Shown here one piece after another: positions 1 to 10,826 of a DNA stretch of 64,000 nt. The position numbers and the translations under genes were made by a program. Each line of letters opens with the position of its first letter. The stretch's first letter is position 1. The DNA comes from Argyresthia goedartella (taxonomy: Eukaryota > Arthropoda > Insecta > Lepidoptera > Argyresthiidae): assembly GCA_949825045.1 (NCBI GenBank), contig OX463820.1:12598501-12662500 (forward strand). Direction: 5' to 3'. The notes below the pieces were generated by a model that saw only the letters and a program-made list of their open reading frames with translations, was not told the DNA's origin and did not search any database.

Positions 1-272
1 AAGTTATCAGCTTAATAAGAAAACAAGTCAGGAAAATATTATATTATTAGGTTTAATTAATTCTGTGGGAGGTATTTTTAATGTGCAAAACATAGCTGTT
101 TTCTGCAAATGGTAGGAAACTTTCCTGCAATCGTTGTTAGCCATTTTTATTATATTCAGTTCAATGGTTCGAAATTTATCAGCTTAACAAGAAAACAAGT
201 CAGGAAAATATTATATTTAAGGTTTAATTAATTCTGTGGGAGGTATTTTTAATGTGCAAAACATAGTTATAT
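1..272. repeat. Tandem duplication, period about 171 bp
   Basis: A block of about 100 bp at 1-103 recurs at about 173-272 with a few substitutions and a one-base indel. Shared landmarks are TTATCAGCTTAA, GAAAACAAGTCAGG and GGGAGGTATTTTTAATG. The 70 bp between the blocks is present once, so this is either two units of a 171-172 bp tandem array cut by the window edge or a simple duplication. No coding signal is visible. Confidence 0.8.
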
Positions 273-354
273 CGAATAACGTTTTATTATTTTTAAACTG
301 ACGTCTCTGTTGTAGTTGCTGCGCGATATCGTTGTATAGAGGAGCACCAATTGA

Positions 355-557
355 AAATATTAAACATAAACATAAAAAATTACATACAGGCACATACATT
401 GCATCTTGCCACTCACTAGGATACCCTGTGTCGTGGGAACTAGAAACAGCGACGTCACACACTATAAACATCCAAGACCTGGTGTATGTTTTCCTTTACC
501 CCGGGGATCGAACCCGGGACCTCTCGCATGGAGGGCAGAGCCGCTGCGCCACAGAGT
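355..557 (-). mobile_element. SINE-1 (tRNA-headed SINE)
   Basis: On the minus strand this starts with a tRNA-like head with an A-box-like TGGCGCAGCGG and a B-box-like GGTTCGATCCC. A short T-rich spacer, a core ending GTATCCTAGTG and a GTTTATGTTTA tail follow. Four more copies lie at about 12.6, 20.4, 32.1 and 62.1 kb. SINEs are non-coding and are copied by LINE machinery. The head is too diverged and too deeply embedded in the repeat to be a functional tRNA gene. Confidence 0.85.
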
Positions 558-1847
558 TCATATATTGACAACATAATTCGAACCCATATACTGATATAGC
601 AACAGAAAGAGCTATATTGACAATACAATCACAGCTTGAATGGAGTTCAACCGGTGAGGGTTACTAGGACGGAATGTTGTCCCCAGTTCCGTACGCGGGG
701 CGAATATCAATTGCATCGAGATATCAAGACTAGAAATTTCTTAATAACAGCCATTCTTCTTTATGTATATGTTACGGTCAAAGTTAATAATCCGTTTATT
801 ATAAATAATGACCGCCTTACTTGGTCAAAGTGAGAAATAAGGCAGAATTTCCCACATTAACTAGTCAATATCTAAAATCTACAGTACGCTTTGGTGAAAG
901 TAAGATTATTATGTATTTTTTTCTCTTTATTTGTTTCACTAACAATTTGAACATTGATTACTTACATAAATAAGAATTAGGACTAAACAGAGCTTATATG
1001 CACAAATTAATTACAAGTGTACACCACATTCGTTACGTGTCTCTGTGTTACTACAAGAGTTGCAAATACTAACTAACAACTACGAGTATCTATATTAAAC
1101 TAGCAAACTATAGTTAAATTGTAAGTTTTTATAAGAAATAACAATATTGCTCAATAACTTTTAGCCTCCTTTTATGCCAAAACTATGGACCCGAAAATCC
1201 TTCCGTTACGTATAAGCGAAGCTCCCGGCAAGAGTCGTCTTTAGGGTTTTTTTACAATGCATTATGAAATGCATAAAAGAAAACGAACATAGTTTCACGC
1301 CTTGTCAGCTAAGGGGTTTGGCGTCATAGCCAATCACAGTGATTGATGTGATGATTCAATTCACTTAAAAAGGTATCATCGCAAAATATGTACTACACCG
1401 TGAACTCCACTGGTTTGTAGAGACAGTTTAAATTAAAAATTAAAATTAAGTGAGAAGGCATTCCCAAAAATTGAGTAGAGATCGAGTTGAAATCTTAGTA
1501 CCACTGCAAGTGAGATGCACGCACGGGGAATCCTCCGGCGCATCGGCTTTTTATCTGTAGTAGTAGGTTTAGCTGGACCGCCCCGCGCGCCGCCGTAAAC
1601 TCGTCCCCCGTGATACGCGAAAATAATCTAATGTGTAACGGATACGAGGCTCCCGCGCACTGTCGCGCACTGTCTAGTTTATGGTGGGCTAGCTGTAGTC
1701 TCTGCGATGAGGAACCACTATTTGTTCTTTTAGTTTCGAGATTGTATTTTTTTTATTAAATTAATTCAATTTGTTCGTAATTATTTTCTACCTTATAAAT
1801 CGACAGTACTACTGATAAATTCGGGAAACAAAAATGCACCGTATTTA
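558..1847. other. Unassigned, with a GC-richer patch
   Basis: No gene or repeat family was recognised here. The stretch is AT-rich except for about 1490-1690, which is clearly richer in CpG (for example GGACCGCCCCGCGCGCCGCC). That patch could be a relic of a GC-rich element or an unmethylated regulatory patch; the sequence alone does not decide. Confidence 0.4.
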
Positions 1848-2026
1848 CATACTGTTTGGTAGATCGATTAGATCGATGCAAAGCCTTAAAAACCTTAAAA
1901 GCCTTAGTACAAACAATTTAGACCCATTTAGGCCAAACTTGTGGTAGTCGAAGTCTTACCGTTTCGATTTATCGATGTTTTATTGTTTTCGACTATAATA
2001 CCCAAAATTTTACAATTAATTTAATC

Positions 2027-2482
2027 ATAGTATTTTATGTGACTGATACACAATGGAGGGCATTAAAACTCGATAGTGGGTTTATGATACGAGCCGAAGG
2101 CGGGTTTCATAATAATGTCACTCGAGAGTTTTAATGCCTAATTTTGTACAGTTACATGCACTAGTTTATCTACACACATATCATAAGCTCTCTTTGATGT
2201 GTTTAGGAACCGCATGTTCGACCGGCATTGTGGCATTGATCATTGCTCTGCACTAGTTAAGCTTGATCAGTAGTACCAACTTCACAGACAAACTAGGGGC
2301 GGTATGCAGGCTGGCGACGGCGTTAGAAATTGGAATGTCATAATATGTCGAAATATTGATACATTATGGTCACAATGTATCAATATTCAGATGAGTTTAT
2401 ATATACCAATATATAAGTATATCATTATGCTGGTCGTAACGTGCGGTTTTTGGATGCAGTAAAGAGAGTTTATAATACGTGT
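2027..2482 (-). mobile_element. Family-F MITE-like element
   Basis: This is one of six copies (also near 14.4, 18.6, 25.1, 29.8 and 32.3 kb). The family has inverted repeats of about 45 bp: CTACACACATATCATAAG...GAACCGCA on one side, and CGTGCGGTTTTTGGATGC...GTGTGTAG on the other. One side continues into a hairpin containing GGCATTAAAACTC and GAGTTTTAATGCC. It has no ORF and is non-autonomous. This copy sits inside foldback element L. Confidence 0.75.
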
Positions 2483-2493
2483 GTAGATAATAG

Positions 2494-2690
2494 TACATTT
2501 CGTACGAGTTCGCAATGGCTTATATTTATACGAACCGAGAAGTTAACTGCACAAGTCGGAGGCGAGCGTCGCAACGAGGTTCGTAAAGAAGTCTTTCCGA
2601 ACGAGTTACGCATAGAATTTTTCCGCCTGAGAAACCAAAATCAAGCGGTGAAGGTGCTATTTTGAGGTCAGAATGCGGAAAAGGTAATTA
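2494..2690 (+). repeat. Repeat family G, copy 1
   Basis: About 200 bp match 38700-38895 in the same orientation. Landmarks are ATTTCGTACGAGTTCGCAA, GGCTTATATTTA, CGAACCGAGAAGTT and CGAACGAGTTACGCATAGAA. The match starts at AATAGTA in both copies. No protein or RNA function is recognised. Confidence 0.7.
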
Positions 2691-2879
2691 TTGCTAATTT
2701 GAACAATAAGTGATTTCTCTTTCAATTATCTCCTATTACTATCGGATATTTTAGATAAAATATCGATATAAATGAAACGGTAAGACTTACGCTGACACAA
2801 GTTTGGCCTAAATGGTTCTAAATGGTTTGTACAATATTCATTTTAAGGTTTTGCATTGAGCTGCCAAACACCCCGTATG

Positions 2880-3534
2880 ATAAAACAGATGAATAAATAC
2901 TTGAAGGTTTCTTTAGATTAAAAAGTGATGTTTTTATTTATGCAATTCACATGAAAAAAGTTAATTTTGAATTTGTTTCTATATTATGAAGGTAATTATT
3001 GTTTTTTCAATATCTGAAATCTACTCTATTTTATTGAAAATTCTGAAGATGCTGAGATTCCCTAACCCGGCCGCAATCCTGAGAAGAGCCTCAAAATCCT
3101 GAAATCTAAGGACAAATCCTGTGATATGGTAAGCATAATCACAGCAGTTATGGAGGTATGAAAATTTCCTCACTATGTTTTCCTGTACAGTTAGAACGTC
3201 CGTATAATGTAAAATAACATAATATAACGCGTGTCATTTCTCACAAAGGGTGGTAGAGGCGCAATTGTGCCTACTTATAGCCAATTAATGTACAATGTAT
3301 GAGCATGAAGTTTACTAGCTCTTAAAAAATTATCGTGTATAGTCCAAAAAGCTTCTAATGACCAAGTCCCAACAGTAAAGTATGTTCAGTAATATCCAGC
3401 TTTGTTTATGTTTCATCATCAACGAAATTGGTAATTAGCAAATCATAGCACACCTCATTACGCGACCCAACAATTATGCCCAAAAAACGAAAATGTTTTA
3501 GAACAAAACTGAGTAAAACGTAACTTGTATGGAG
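2880..3534. other. Unassigned AT-rich stretch
   Basis: No ORF, repeat or structured RNA was recognised between foldback element L and the first family-I copy. Confidence 0.4.
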
Positions 3535-3745
3535 GCCTCTTTAGTTTTCAGGACTCCGTACCCGAAAGGTGCCCTACGGGACCTTATTACTAATCCTCCG
3601 CTGTCTGTCCGTCCATCCGTCTGTCTGTCCGTCCGTCAGGGGGCTGTATCTCATGAACTTCTTAAGAGGTTAGAGATTACATTTGAATTTTCACAGAATG
3701 TGTATTTCTGTTGCCGCTACTGCAAAAAATAATGAACTACGCGAG
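3535..3745 (+). mobile_element. Family-I element, 5' part
   Basis: This copy has the family hallmarks: CTCCGTACCCGAAAGGTGCC, a GGGACC...TTACTAA segment, a run of GTCC/GTCT units, GGCTGTATCTCATGAAC, and TTTTCACAG...TTTCTGTTGCCGCTA. Better copies lie at 5.5, 44.5 and 49.5 kb. Complete copies begin GGTTCCGTACC and have its inverse GGTACGGAACC near the 3' end, so this is a non-autonomous inverted-repeat element. The 3' half is missing here. Confidence 0.75.
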
Positions 3746-5087
3746 ACTTTGTAAATAAAAGGGAGATTTAACAAAATATACGATAGATGTGTTTCAATAT
3801 CCCTGACCCTGAGAATCAAGAAATCATCATCATTTAAATAACATCTTGTATTGAATCCTAAAAAGCAGCCGAGCTCAACGCCACATATTTTCAAGAGCAG
3901 AAACATTAATAAAGCTATTAATTATAGGAAAATTCACCAGATCCAGTTATTCTTTTCCGCCACCCCCCTTCACCCTGGCCCCGCCCACAGGCCATTACTC
4001 TCTATTCTCTTAATTTGTCGAAAGTTAATTGAAGGTTTTGTTGGTCATAACGACGTGGTAAACAGATTTGTTGGAAGCACAGAGCGCTGAAATGTACAGG
4101 ATGTAACATTTCACATACACGTTGTCCCGTATGTGATGTCGATACATCATGTAGAATACTAGAAATTGATGACTTAGACTTTACTTAAGGCTTCAGCAAA
4201 AACATTGTCAAAGCTTTGATCAACAGCCGCGAAAAAAAAACTAGATATGGTACAATGAAACACCTTCAAAACTTGCCTATGATATTCCAATGCAGAATGC
4301 CAGGAAAGTGTTATTAAAGCCATCTGTACTCATCAAACCGGGGCTCCGCCTAGTAAGAAAGGAGAAAGAATACCATATCATTACTCATTTGTAATTGCAG
4401 AGGCGTCACAACTCAACTGATTTAGCCAGTGAGTTTTAAACTCTCAAGACTCCCAGGCATCATATGATGCCCGCAAAATATTCCGTGAAGGCCCCAAGGC
4501 ATCATATGATGCCAAGATATTTTTATTTAAAAAAAAAACGCCCATACACAGGCGTTATATTTCCGAGATTGGTATATGTGTGGACGCCTGATTTACCAAC
4601 CTCAATCGTTTCATCATTAGTCTGTGGTCCTTTCATAGTCAAAATACCAGAAAAAACACTCGAATTCATTCAACCTCAGACTCTGTGCGCGCGCATGATG
4701 TCAAACGCTGAAATATTTAATTTTTTCTATGAGAAAACACTAATGTTTCATCGTTTTGAAAAGGTAATCTAGTGAAGATTACGTAGGTAACAAACAACGT
4801 TTATTTGTTGTTGTTGTTTTTCTCATGATAGCCGATTTGTGTCGAGAAGCAGCATTTTCTTAGTATTCTTCGATTCTCAGACCTGTACAAAAAAAACTGA
4901 CGTTACAATGAAATTCTTTTCACACACAATAAGAGAAGGTTTTTTCAGCTACCCAGAAGTATAACTCTTATAGTTCTAAGTGCTACCATTCAAACAGAAT
5001 CACTTGATATGTCAGTCAAGCGCTGCAAGGCGGGCAGGCGCGAAAATGACGTGGGCTTTGGGCCGCCAACACGGGGGTCCGGAAAGG
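3746..5087. other. Unassigned, with two identical palindromes
   Basis: No gene was recognised. The stretch holds a pair of identical 16-bp palindromes (listed separately) and a short GTT microsatellite near 4803-4817. Open frames of up to 102 codons lack recognisable domains. Confidence 0.4.
4457..4514. repeat. Pair of perfect 16-bp palindromes
   Basis: GGCATCATATGATGCC occurs at 4457-4472 and again at 4499-4514. Each copy is its own reverse complement. The copies are 42 bp apart, about four helical turns. Confidence 0.8.
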
Positions 5088-5091
5088 TTAA

Positions 5092-5382
5092 GGTAGAATC
5101 TATGGCTACCACTTAAGAGCTTTCGGATTTCATGTTGTCGGATAAGTCCACTGGTTAGATAGTTTTGACGACTTCAGAATTACATTTTCATTAGCGGCTC
5201 GCTAAGGTAAGGTCTATCATTGTATGCTTATGTTAGGTTTTGTTAGGGTTAATTGGATTCGTTTAGTTTGTTTTAGGTTAAGTTTTATAATTCTGAAGGC
5301 GTCAAAAGTAACTAGTTAACTAGCGAACTTAACTGACGGCATGAAATCTGACTTATTTTATGTGGTATCCATAGATTCTACC
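5092..5382. mobile_element. 291-bp MITE with TTAA target duplication
   Basis: TTAA at 5088-5091 and 5383-5386 flank inverted termini beginning GGTAGAATCTATGG, matching over about 25 bp with two mismatches. Weaker inverted symmetry continues inward, for example GTTTTGACGACTTCAG against CTGAAGGCGTCAAAAG. A TTAA duplication is the signature of piggyBac-type insertion. There is no transposase ORF, so mobilisation would need one in trans. Confidence 0.8.
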
Positions 5383-5545
5383 TTAAAACTCGTTGTGACG
5401 CCTCTAGAATTGGTTTCACTGGTGAATTTAATTAATCTATCCATCTTTTTTGTTCTCTTACATGTTATAGTAATGAAAAAGTCTACTAAATGACTGAAGA
5501 AAAATATCTCATTTTCCAACTACAAATGTGATATTGTTGTTTTTA

Positions 5546-5975
5546 GGGTTCCGTACCCGAAGGGTTCCCAACGGGACCCTATTACTAAGACTCCGCTGTC
5601 CGTCCGTCCGTCCGTCCGTCCGTCTGTCACCAGGCTGTATCTCAAGAATCTAGCTAGCTAGAGAGTTGAAATTTTCACAGATTATGTATTTATGTTGCCG
5701 CTATAACAACAAATACTAAAAAAACAGGATAAAATAAATATTTAAGGGGGCTCCCATTCAACAATTCTTTCAATACCACATACAAACTTATGGATGCACC
5801 TGGTTACGTACATGGAGTGTGAAAGTGAACCAATAACTTTGCAAACAACATTATGCTATGTAAAATCCAAACTATTCACTCCACACCATCGCTTCCATTG
5901 AACGGTGGTACGGAACCCTTCGTGGGCGATTAAGACTCGCACTTGACCGGTTTTCTTAATGTCGTTTTAGGCGTA
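5546..5975 (+). mobile_element. Family-I element, near complete
   Basis: The copy runs from GGGTTCCGTACCCGAAGGG through a GTCC-rich tract (5596-5626) and the TTTTCACAG...TTGCCGCTATAACAAC segment to GGTACGGAACCC and a 3' tail, GACTCGCACTTGACCGGTTTT. The inverted termini GGTTCCGTACC / GGTACGGAACC are 11-12 bp and sit a little inside the 3' end. It has no ORF and serves as the reference copy for the other family-I fragments. Confidence 0.8.
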
Positions 5976-6679
5976 GGCCCTGTTTGATGAGAAAATGTAT
6001 CATTTATTCCTCATTCATGGCTTTATTGCTGTATTGGCATAGCATAGGCATATTTTTGAAGGTATATTTTTCAAACTGTATCTAGTATTTTTTTCACGGC
6101 AGGTGATCAAAAGCGAAGTTAATGTTAGTTAATTTTGCTGAAGATTTAAGTTTATTTATTTATTTAGTTAAGACGAAGCCATCAAATTCTAGAATTTTAC
6201 ATTAGGTATCGACAAAGTAATACTCGTGTCATCTTATGTAACTATTCACGATAGCGAAGACATAAAAAACTAAAGGTTAATGAAATAGCCAGCTATTTAG
6301 TACCAGTACTAATCGTGTAAAAATGGGGAATTTGAATAAAAACTTTAAGCGGATTATATCTCGAATTACATGAAACTTTCACTGAGGTCATGTCAGGTTT
6401 ATTCGATGCATCTAAGGCAGATCTACCTACGGCGTCGCTATAGGACTTAACTTGTGGGATAACCTGTAAAATTGTAAACTTCTCTTACTCTTTTGCCTTT
6501 TTAAAGGCAAAAGAGTAAGTAATTTTACCAAAACTATATTAATAATTTAAATAATGACTTTTACTGGGTTGCATCCGTGGCAAAGTCTTAAATAAGTCTG
6601 TTTGGAGCTTTAATATTAATTATAAATGAATTTAATTAAATAACAATCTTAAAAGTAAAACTAGGAGAACAATTTAAAT
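5976..6679. other. Unassigned AT-rich stretch with one hairpin
   Basis: Nothing was recognised apart from the perfect hairpin at 6485-6518, listed separately. Confidence 0.4.
6485..6518. repeat. Perfect 16-bp hairpin
   Basis: TTACTCTTTTGCCTTT is followed by two bases and then its exact reverse complement. The context is AT-rich and non-coding. There is no run of T on either side that would suggest a terminator-type role. Confidence 0.8.
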
Positions 6680-6960
6680 GATCACCAAAATATTTTTTTC
6701 TTACCCAAAATGGGTAAATGATCACCAAAAGTTGCAGAAAATATCAGGCAAAATACTGCGGTAGCTTAGGTGAAGGGTAAAGGGGATGAGCGAAGCGAAG
6801 CCCCCTTTATCCTTCGTGTTAGGTTGAACATATAAGAACAACAAAATATACTTAAAACATAAACTTAAGGACACAAAACATAAAAAGAAGTTTGGTGACC
6901 ATTTATCCAAACACAATTTGGTGATTATTAAGCCATTCTGGCAGTCATTTCGAATTTATT
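6680..6960 (+). mobile_element. Hairpin repeat C, copy 1
   Basis: One of three copies (also 21200-21346 and 62360-62580). The core is GTTGCAGAAAATATCAGG, then GCTTAGGTGAAGGGTAAAGG, GCGAAGCGAAG and CCCCCTTTATCCTTC, then AGGTTGAACAT. The GAAGGGTAAAGGGG and CCCCCTTTATCCTTC parts form a strong stem. Several GATCACCAAA motifs and their inverses (TTTGGTGATTATT) flank the core, so this may be a small inverted-repeat element. It is non-coding. Confidence 0.7.
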
Positions 6961-7785
6961 GGTAGTAAATTTTCGAATTTTTTGGTAATCGTTTAATACA
7001 AGCCTAAAACTAACACTTAAAAATAATATTTTACTCTATGGCTACAAGTCCTTGTATTGTAAGCTTTGACACATTAATAATTAAACTTAATCTTTAATGG
7101 TTACCAACAATCGAGCATAGCACGAAAACATTCCATATTTACAGGTTATTGATTTTGTTCTATTTTCACACAGCTACCTACTGATGCTACATAATTCATG
7201 GTTGAGTACTGAACAAAGAAAATCGCTGTTACCTATTACTTCTAACCTATTGGTTATTGTCATTGCATCACGGAGACAGTCTCCAAAAACGGCACTTTCC
7301 TAAACTATTCGAAAAGAGTACTACCAGCTAGAACTGAAGGGTATTCTTTCTACTGTATAACCAAGAAGCAAAGTTCAAAAGTGTTTGAGAGTATTTTTTA
7401 TGATGATTAAGTTACTAAGTTCATGGATGATGTACTCGAACGAAACTATTTCAGCCATCTTTAATTACCGCCGAGGAACAAAACCGAGCATACATTTATC
7501 ACTACCATAGATGTAAATCGAGATGGAACGAGAATCGTCAGCAAAGCTTACTACTGGTACTTATGGTACTTCCTACCGCAAAAAAACGGCCAACGCGAGT
7601 CTGACGCGAACCACCGCACAATAGTTATGTTGACCAAGAATCATGAGTATGAATCCTTTTAATTTAGACTTGGTTTTTATTTTATTATCTGTTCGGTTTT
7701 TACCCAAATAATGATGACAGCCAAAATATTCCATGTGCTTACTCCTTGGCTCACATTTACTCCTTGGCACACAGTTATATTCCAA
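6961..7785. other. Unassigned AT-rich stretch
   Basis: No gene or known repeat was recognised. The only open frames are short and have no domain signature. Confidence 0.4.
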
Positions 7786-8118
7786 ATTCTTTATTACTGT
7801 AGATATTTACATATACTTAGCAATCGTCATTTTTTGCCACTTCTCTACATTGGACCACTGTGGGAGAAGTAGGGCATTGAAACGCCCACAGATTGATTTT
7901 TAGATCTCTTTTAAAAATTACTTGTGCTTAACTAATACAATATTATAATATCATTATCATAATTGATAAGCAGGAATAAATAATTACAAAATTATAAACA
8001 GCAAGGTCTCTGTTGAGCTAGATTTACCCCATACAGTCCTGTCATTTAAGTAATCTTGAACATTGTAATATCCCTTTTTCGACAAAGTCTCTTTAACATG
8101 GTTTGTAAATCGATAACT
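7786..8118 (-). mobile_element. LINE-A 3' end, truncated
   Basis: The minus strand reads the last codons of LINE-A ORF2 (…LSKKGYYNVQDYLNDRTVWG), then the family 3' UTR with CAGCAAGGTCT (inverse), the CTCCCACAG-type stem and ATCTACAGTAATAAAG. The tail unit is TTTGGAAT-like. The copy is 5'-truncated, as is normal for LINE insertions, and is non-functional. Confidence 0.85.
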
Positions 8119-10555
8119 GTCATACAACACAACAAAAGAGGTTGTCATTAGTCCGTATACCACACGAGCTGATGCCCGCTCAATGTCTAGGGAGCCGGAC
8201 ATAGCAGGGAGGTCCGACTCCTGGGCATGGGTAATACCATTTTTTTTCCCCAACAAAAAAAAGCTAAAATGTTGGTCCGTTCTATCCCAAATCTCTGCTC
8301 AAGTCTGCAGCCGAGTCACTAAAAGGGTTGCGCCGTCACTCCACCTGCGAAGCGAATAACTGGAAAGGTTTGACGCTGCACAGCATTGTTTACAAAAACA
8401 ATGGCCGACCTCTGCCGAGTCATTAACCTACAGACTCTTGGAAGCGCTGCGGTGTGTTCGGAGCTTTACTAAATATTTTAAACAATCCGAGAATATTCTA
8501 GAAAGCAGAACATCGTGTATCGTTTGTGGGCTTGCGGTTTCAGTTGTTATGTGAATAATCGATATTGCTGTAGAATAGTCTAAATAATAACGAGAAAATA
8601 CATAAACTATATGTTCACAGAATAGTAATGGAGATTAGTTTGTTATGAATTAGAGTTGACTCAGATATCTAACATTGGGATCATGCCCATCAACTGAAGA
8701 AGAGTATTAAACAGTCTATGTAATAAAATAATACAAGTATTATCGACGCTTTATAGCCCGACTCTTAGTTTCAGTTTAACATAACAACTCTAGGTACTTA
8801 AATACCGTAAGTTAAATCTAAATTTTGCAAGATTTTATCGGTACACTTATACGTTTCCCAAAGCTCATGAAACATACCTTATCTAGTTTTGTTTTAACCT
8901 ATTTTTAAATGTTATTTATTTAAGAGACCTTCGGTAAAAAAAGGGAAATGTAGAGAGTGACATAAGTGGCCGCAACCTAAGAAAACTTCTAGGCGACAAT
9001 CTGAGGCAAAGGAGGCTAAAACCGTAAGTCTTAACTGGGTCGACCTAGCAACCGTCGCTCGAGATCGTTCCAGATGGAGTCTTTAAGAGAGTGGGTATAA
9101 TCGGCAAAAGCGACGAATGTCTAGTTTTCAATCTTTATTAACTGGCATTTAAATTCACAGGATGCATATTTTTATTTTTATTGCTTAAGAGAATTTACAT
9201 CACAAGCATAAAGAAAAGACATTTACAAAGGCAAGCTTATCTCTAACAAGAGATTTCTTTCAGGAAGCCCAAGATGAAAAGGATTTTGATAGCAGTGACA
9301 GGTAGGCATTTGTGCAGAGATACAAGTTAGAAATATGAATAAGTATTTTTACTAAACAAATAAAGATATATAATATAGAAGTATAGGAATAGCGGATATA
9401 AAACGTATGTTTATGCATATGTTTGTTTCTACTAGACGTGTTGCAAAACTTGACTTTATTATTCGTCATCTATTAAGCTTTCCTCTACAACATTTTTTGT
9501 TAGTATAATCTACGGCAAATAACGGCGAGCCTAGATCAATTTTAATATAGGTTTTTTTTTTAAAGTTAACATGTCAATACATGAAGATTTTGTCCATTTC
9601 TCTCGAAATGTTTGATGCAATTCTTTAAAACGCAGAAAAGTGACTTAGAGAACCGATACACGTGCACGAGAATCCAAATTTAAATTACCAAGGATACCAA
9701 TTATATTTATACAAAAGTCTACAAAAGGTAGCCACAGATTGATTCAGGGCCTGCCCAGCTTTGATCACTTGCCAAATTAATTTTGATATTTTCCAATAAG
9801 TACCAACATTTTCGCATTCGTATTTGTTTAGTTACCGCGATTTTTCTACTTTAGACCGTTTCCTTCATGCCAAAATAACATTCCACCGACTGTACTAAGA
9901 CTGTCGGCGGACAAGACCTTTGTATCTAAATAGTGAGAAATGAGAATGATACTCTTTAAGAGTCTCTCGTCCACTGATGATGATTAATAGCAGATTTACA
10001 CTTCTTTCTAAGAAGTCGCAAGACGAAGCAAGCATTTGTCAAAAATAGGAAATTATAATGTAGCTCAAGATGGATTTTAAGTCGCCACGGCTAAGACAAA
10101 ATTAATTATTTTTGTCGCTCCTAAATTTGACACGTGCTCTCCAGATGAGACAGCCAAATACACAACATGTGGTTATACTGTGATGTGACATGATTAATCA
10201 TTCGCTAGATAGGTACCTTAAAAATCCTGGAAATGTTTGGGAGCCAATTCACTGCTCCTAGCAATATAGAAATAACAAAATATGCTTTAATTCATTGTTA
10301 AAAAATGGTGACAAATTAAAGTAATTCCAATCAATAGTTTTAGTATACTTTGCGTGTATACGATCACTGCTGGATCGGGGTTTTAGTGAGGGCATTTAGC
10401 AGCACGTGGATAAGGAGTTAGCTGGGGTCACGTGGCCCTGAGCCTGCATGCCATGTGACTAAGCCTGCTAGCCCGAGACGAGAGTAGTTGTCATGACAAC
10501 TATTGCGTAGCCGGCCTCTGTGTTGCTATTCAAATAGGTAACCATTTCTGTTATT
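8119..10555. other. Unassigned 2.4-kb stretch
   Basis: No coding region was supported. Apart from a weak family-J fragment near 9160-9290 (listed separately), I saw no repeat family that recurs elsewhere in the window. This is one of the better places to look for single-copy sequence. Confidence 0.4.
9160..9290 (-). mobile_element. Family-J 3' tail fragment
   Basis: The minus strand shows the J hallmark: a hairpin-forming GAAATCTCTTGTTAGAGATA followed by AGCTTGCCTTTGTAAATG. Divergence is high. Other copies lie at 30.2, 38.3, 43.9, 45.2 and 57.6 kb. Confidence 0.55.
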
Positions 10556-10826
10556 CTCAAATCGACCCGAATGGCCGAGTCGGCAGTGATCCTGCCTACG
10601 AAGCCAAGGGTCCCGGATTCGAGTCCCGGTGGGGGCCAATATTTGTTTGATGAGAACGGATGTTTGTACCCTAGTCATGGTTGTTTATCTATCTAAATAT
10701 AATATTTATCTATATAAGTATGTGTATCGTTGTCTAGTACCCAAGATACAGAGAATCCTAGTTTGGGGCTAGATCAATGTATGTAAATAGTGTCCAAGGT
10801 ATTATTATTGTTATTATTATATTTCA
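10556..10826 (+). mobile_element. SINE-2 (tRNA-headed SINE), full length
   Basis: The head has A-box-like TGGCCGAGTCGGC and B-box-like GGATTCGAGTCC. The body contains GAACGGATGTTTGTACCC, then a core (GATACAGAGAATCCTAGTTT), AATGTATGTAAATAGTG, and a tail of ATT/GTT units. It is transcribed by Pol III if active and moved by a LINE in trans. A second copy is nested in LINE-A at 23464-23719. Its core is shared with SINE-1 and SINE-3. Confidence 0.85.

Larger units (their letters stand above)
1848..2879. mobile_element. Foldback element L with nested repeats
   Basis: About 120 bp at 1848-1980 reappears inverted at 2755-2879. Shared landmarks are TTTAGGCCAAACTTGTG and AAGTCTTACCGTTTC, and the outer ends are CATAC...TGTTTGG and its complement. 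The arms enclose a family-F MITE and a family-G repeat, so a roughly 350-bp foldback element seems to have received later insertions. A single related arm lies at 48620-48735. No transposase is present, so it would be non-autonomous. Confidence 0.65.

Noticed and set aside
340..560. tRNA genes at the SINE heads (also near 10.6, 20.5, 23.7, 32.0 and 62.1 kb)
   Set aside because: A- and B-box-like segments are present, but the cloverleaf is not complete and each head is followed by the same SINE body. They are SINE promoters.
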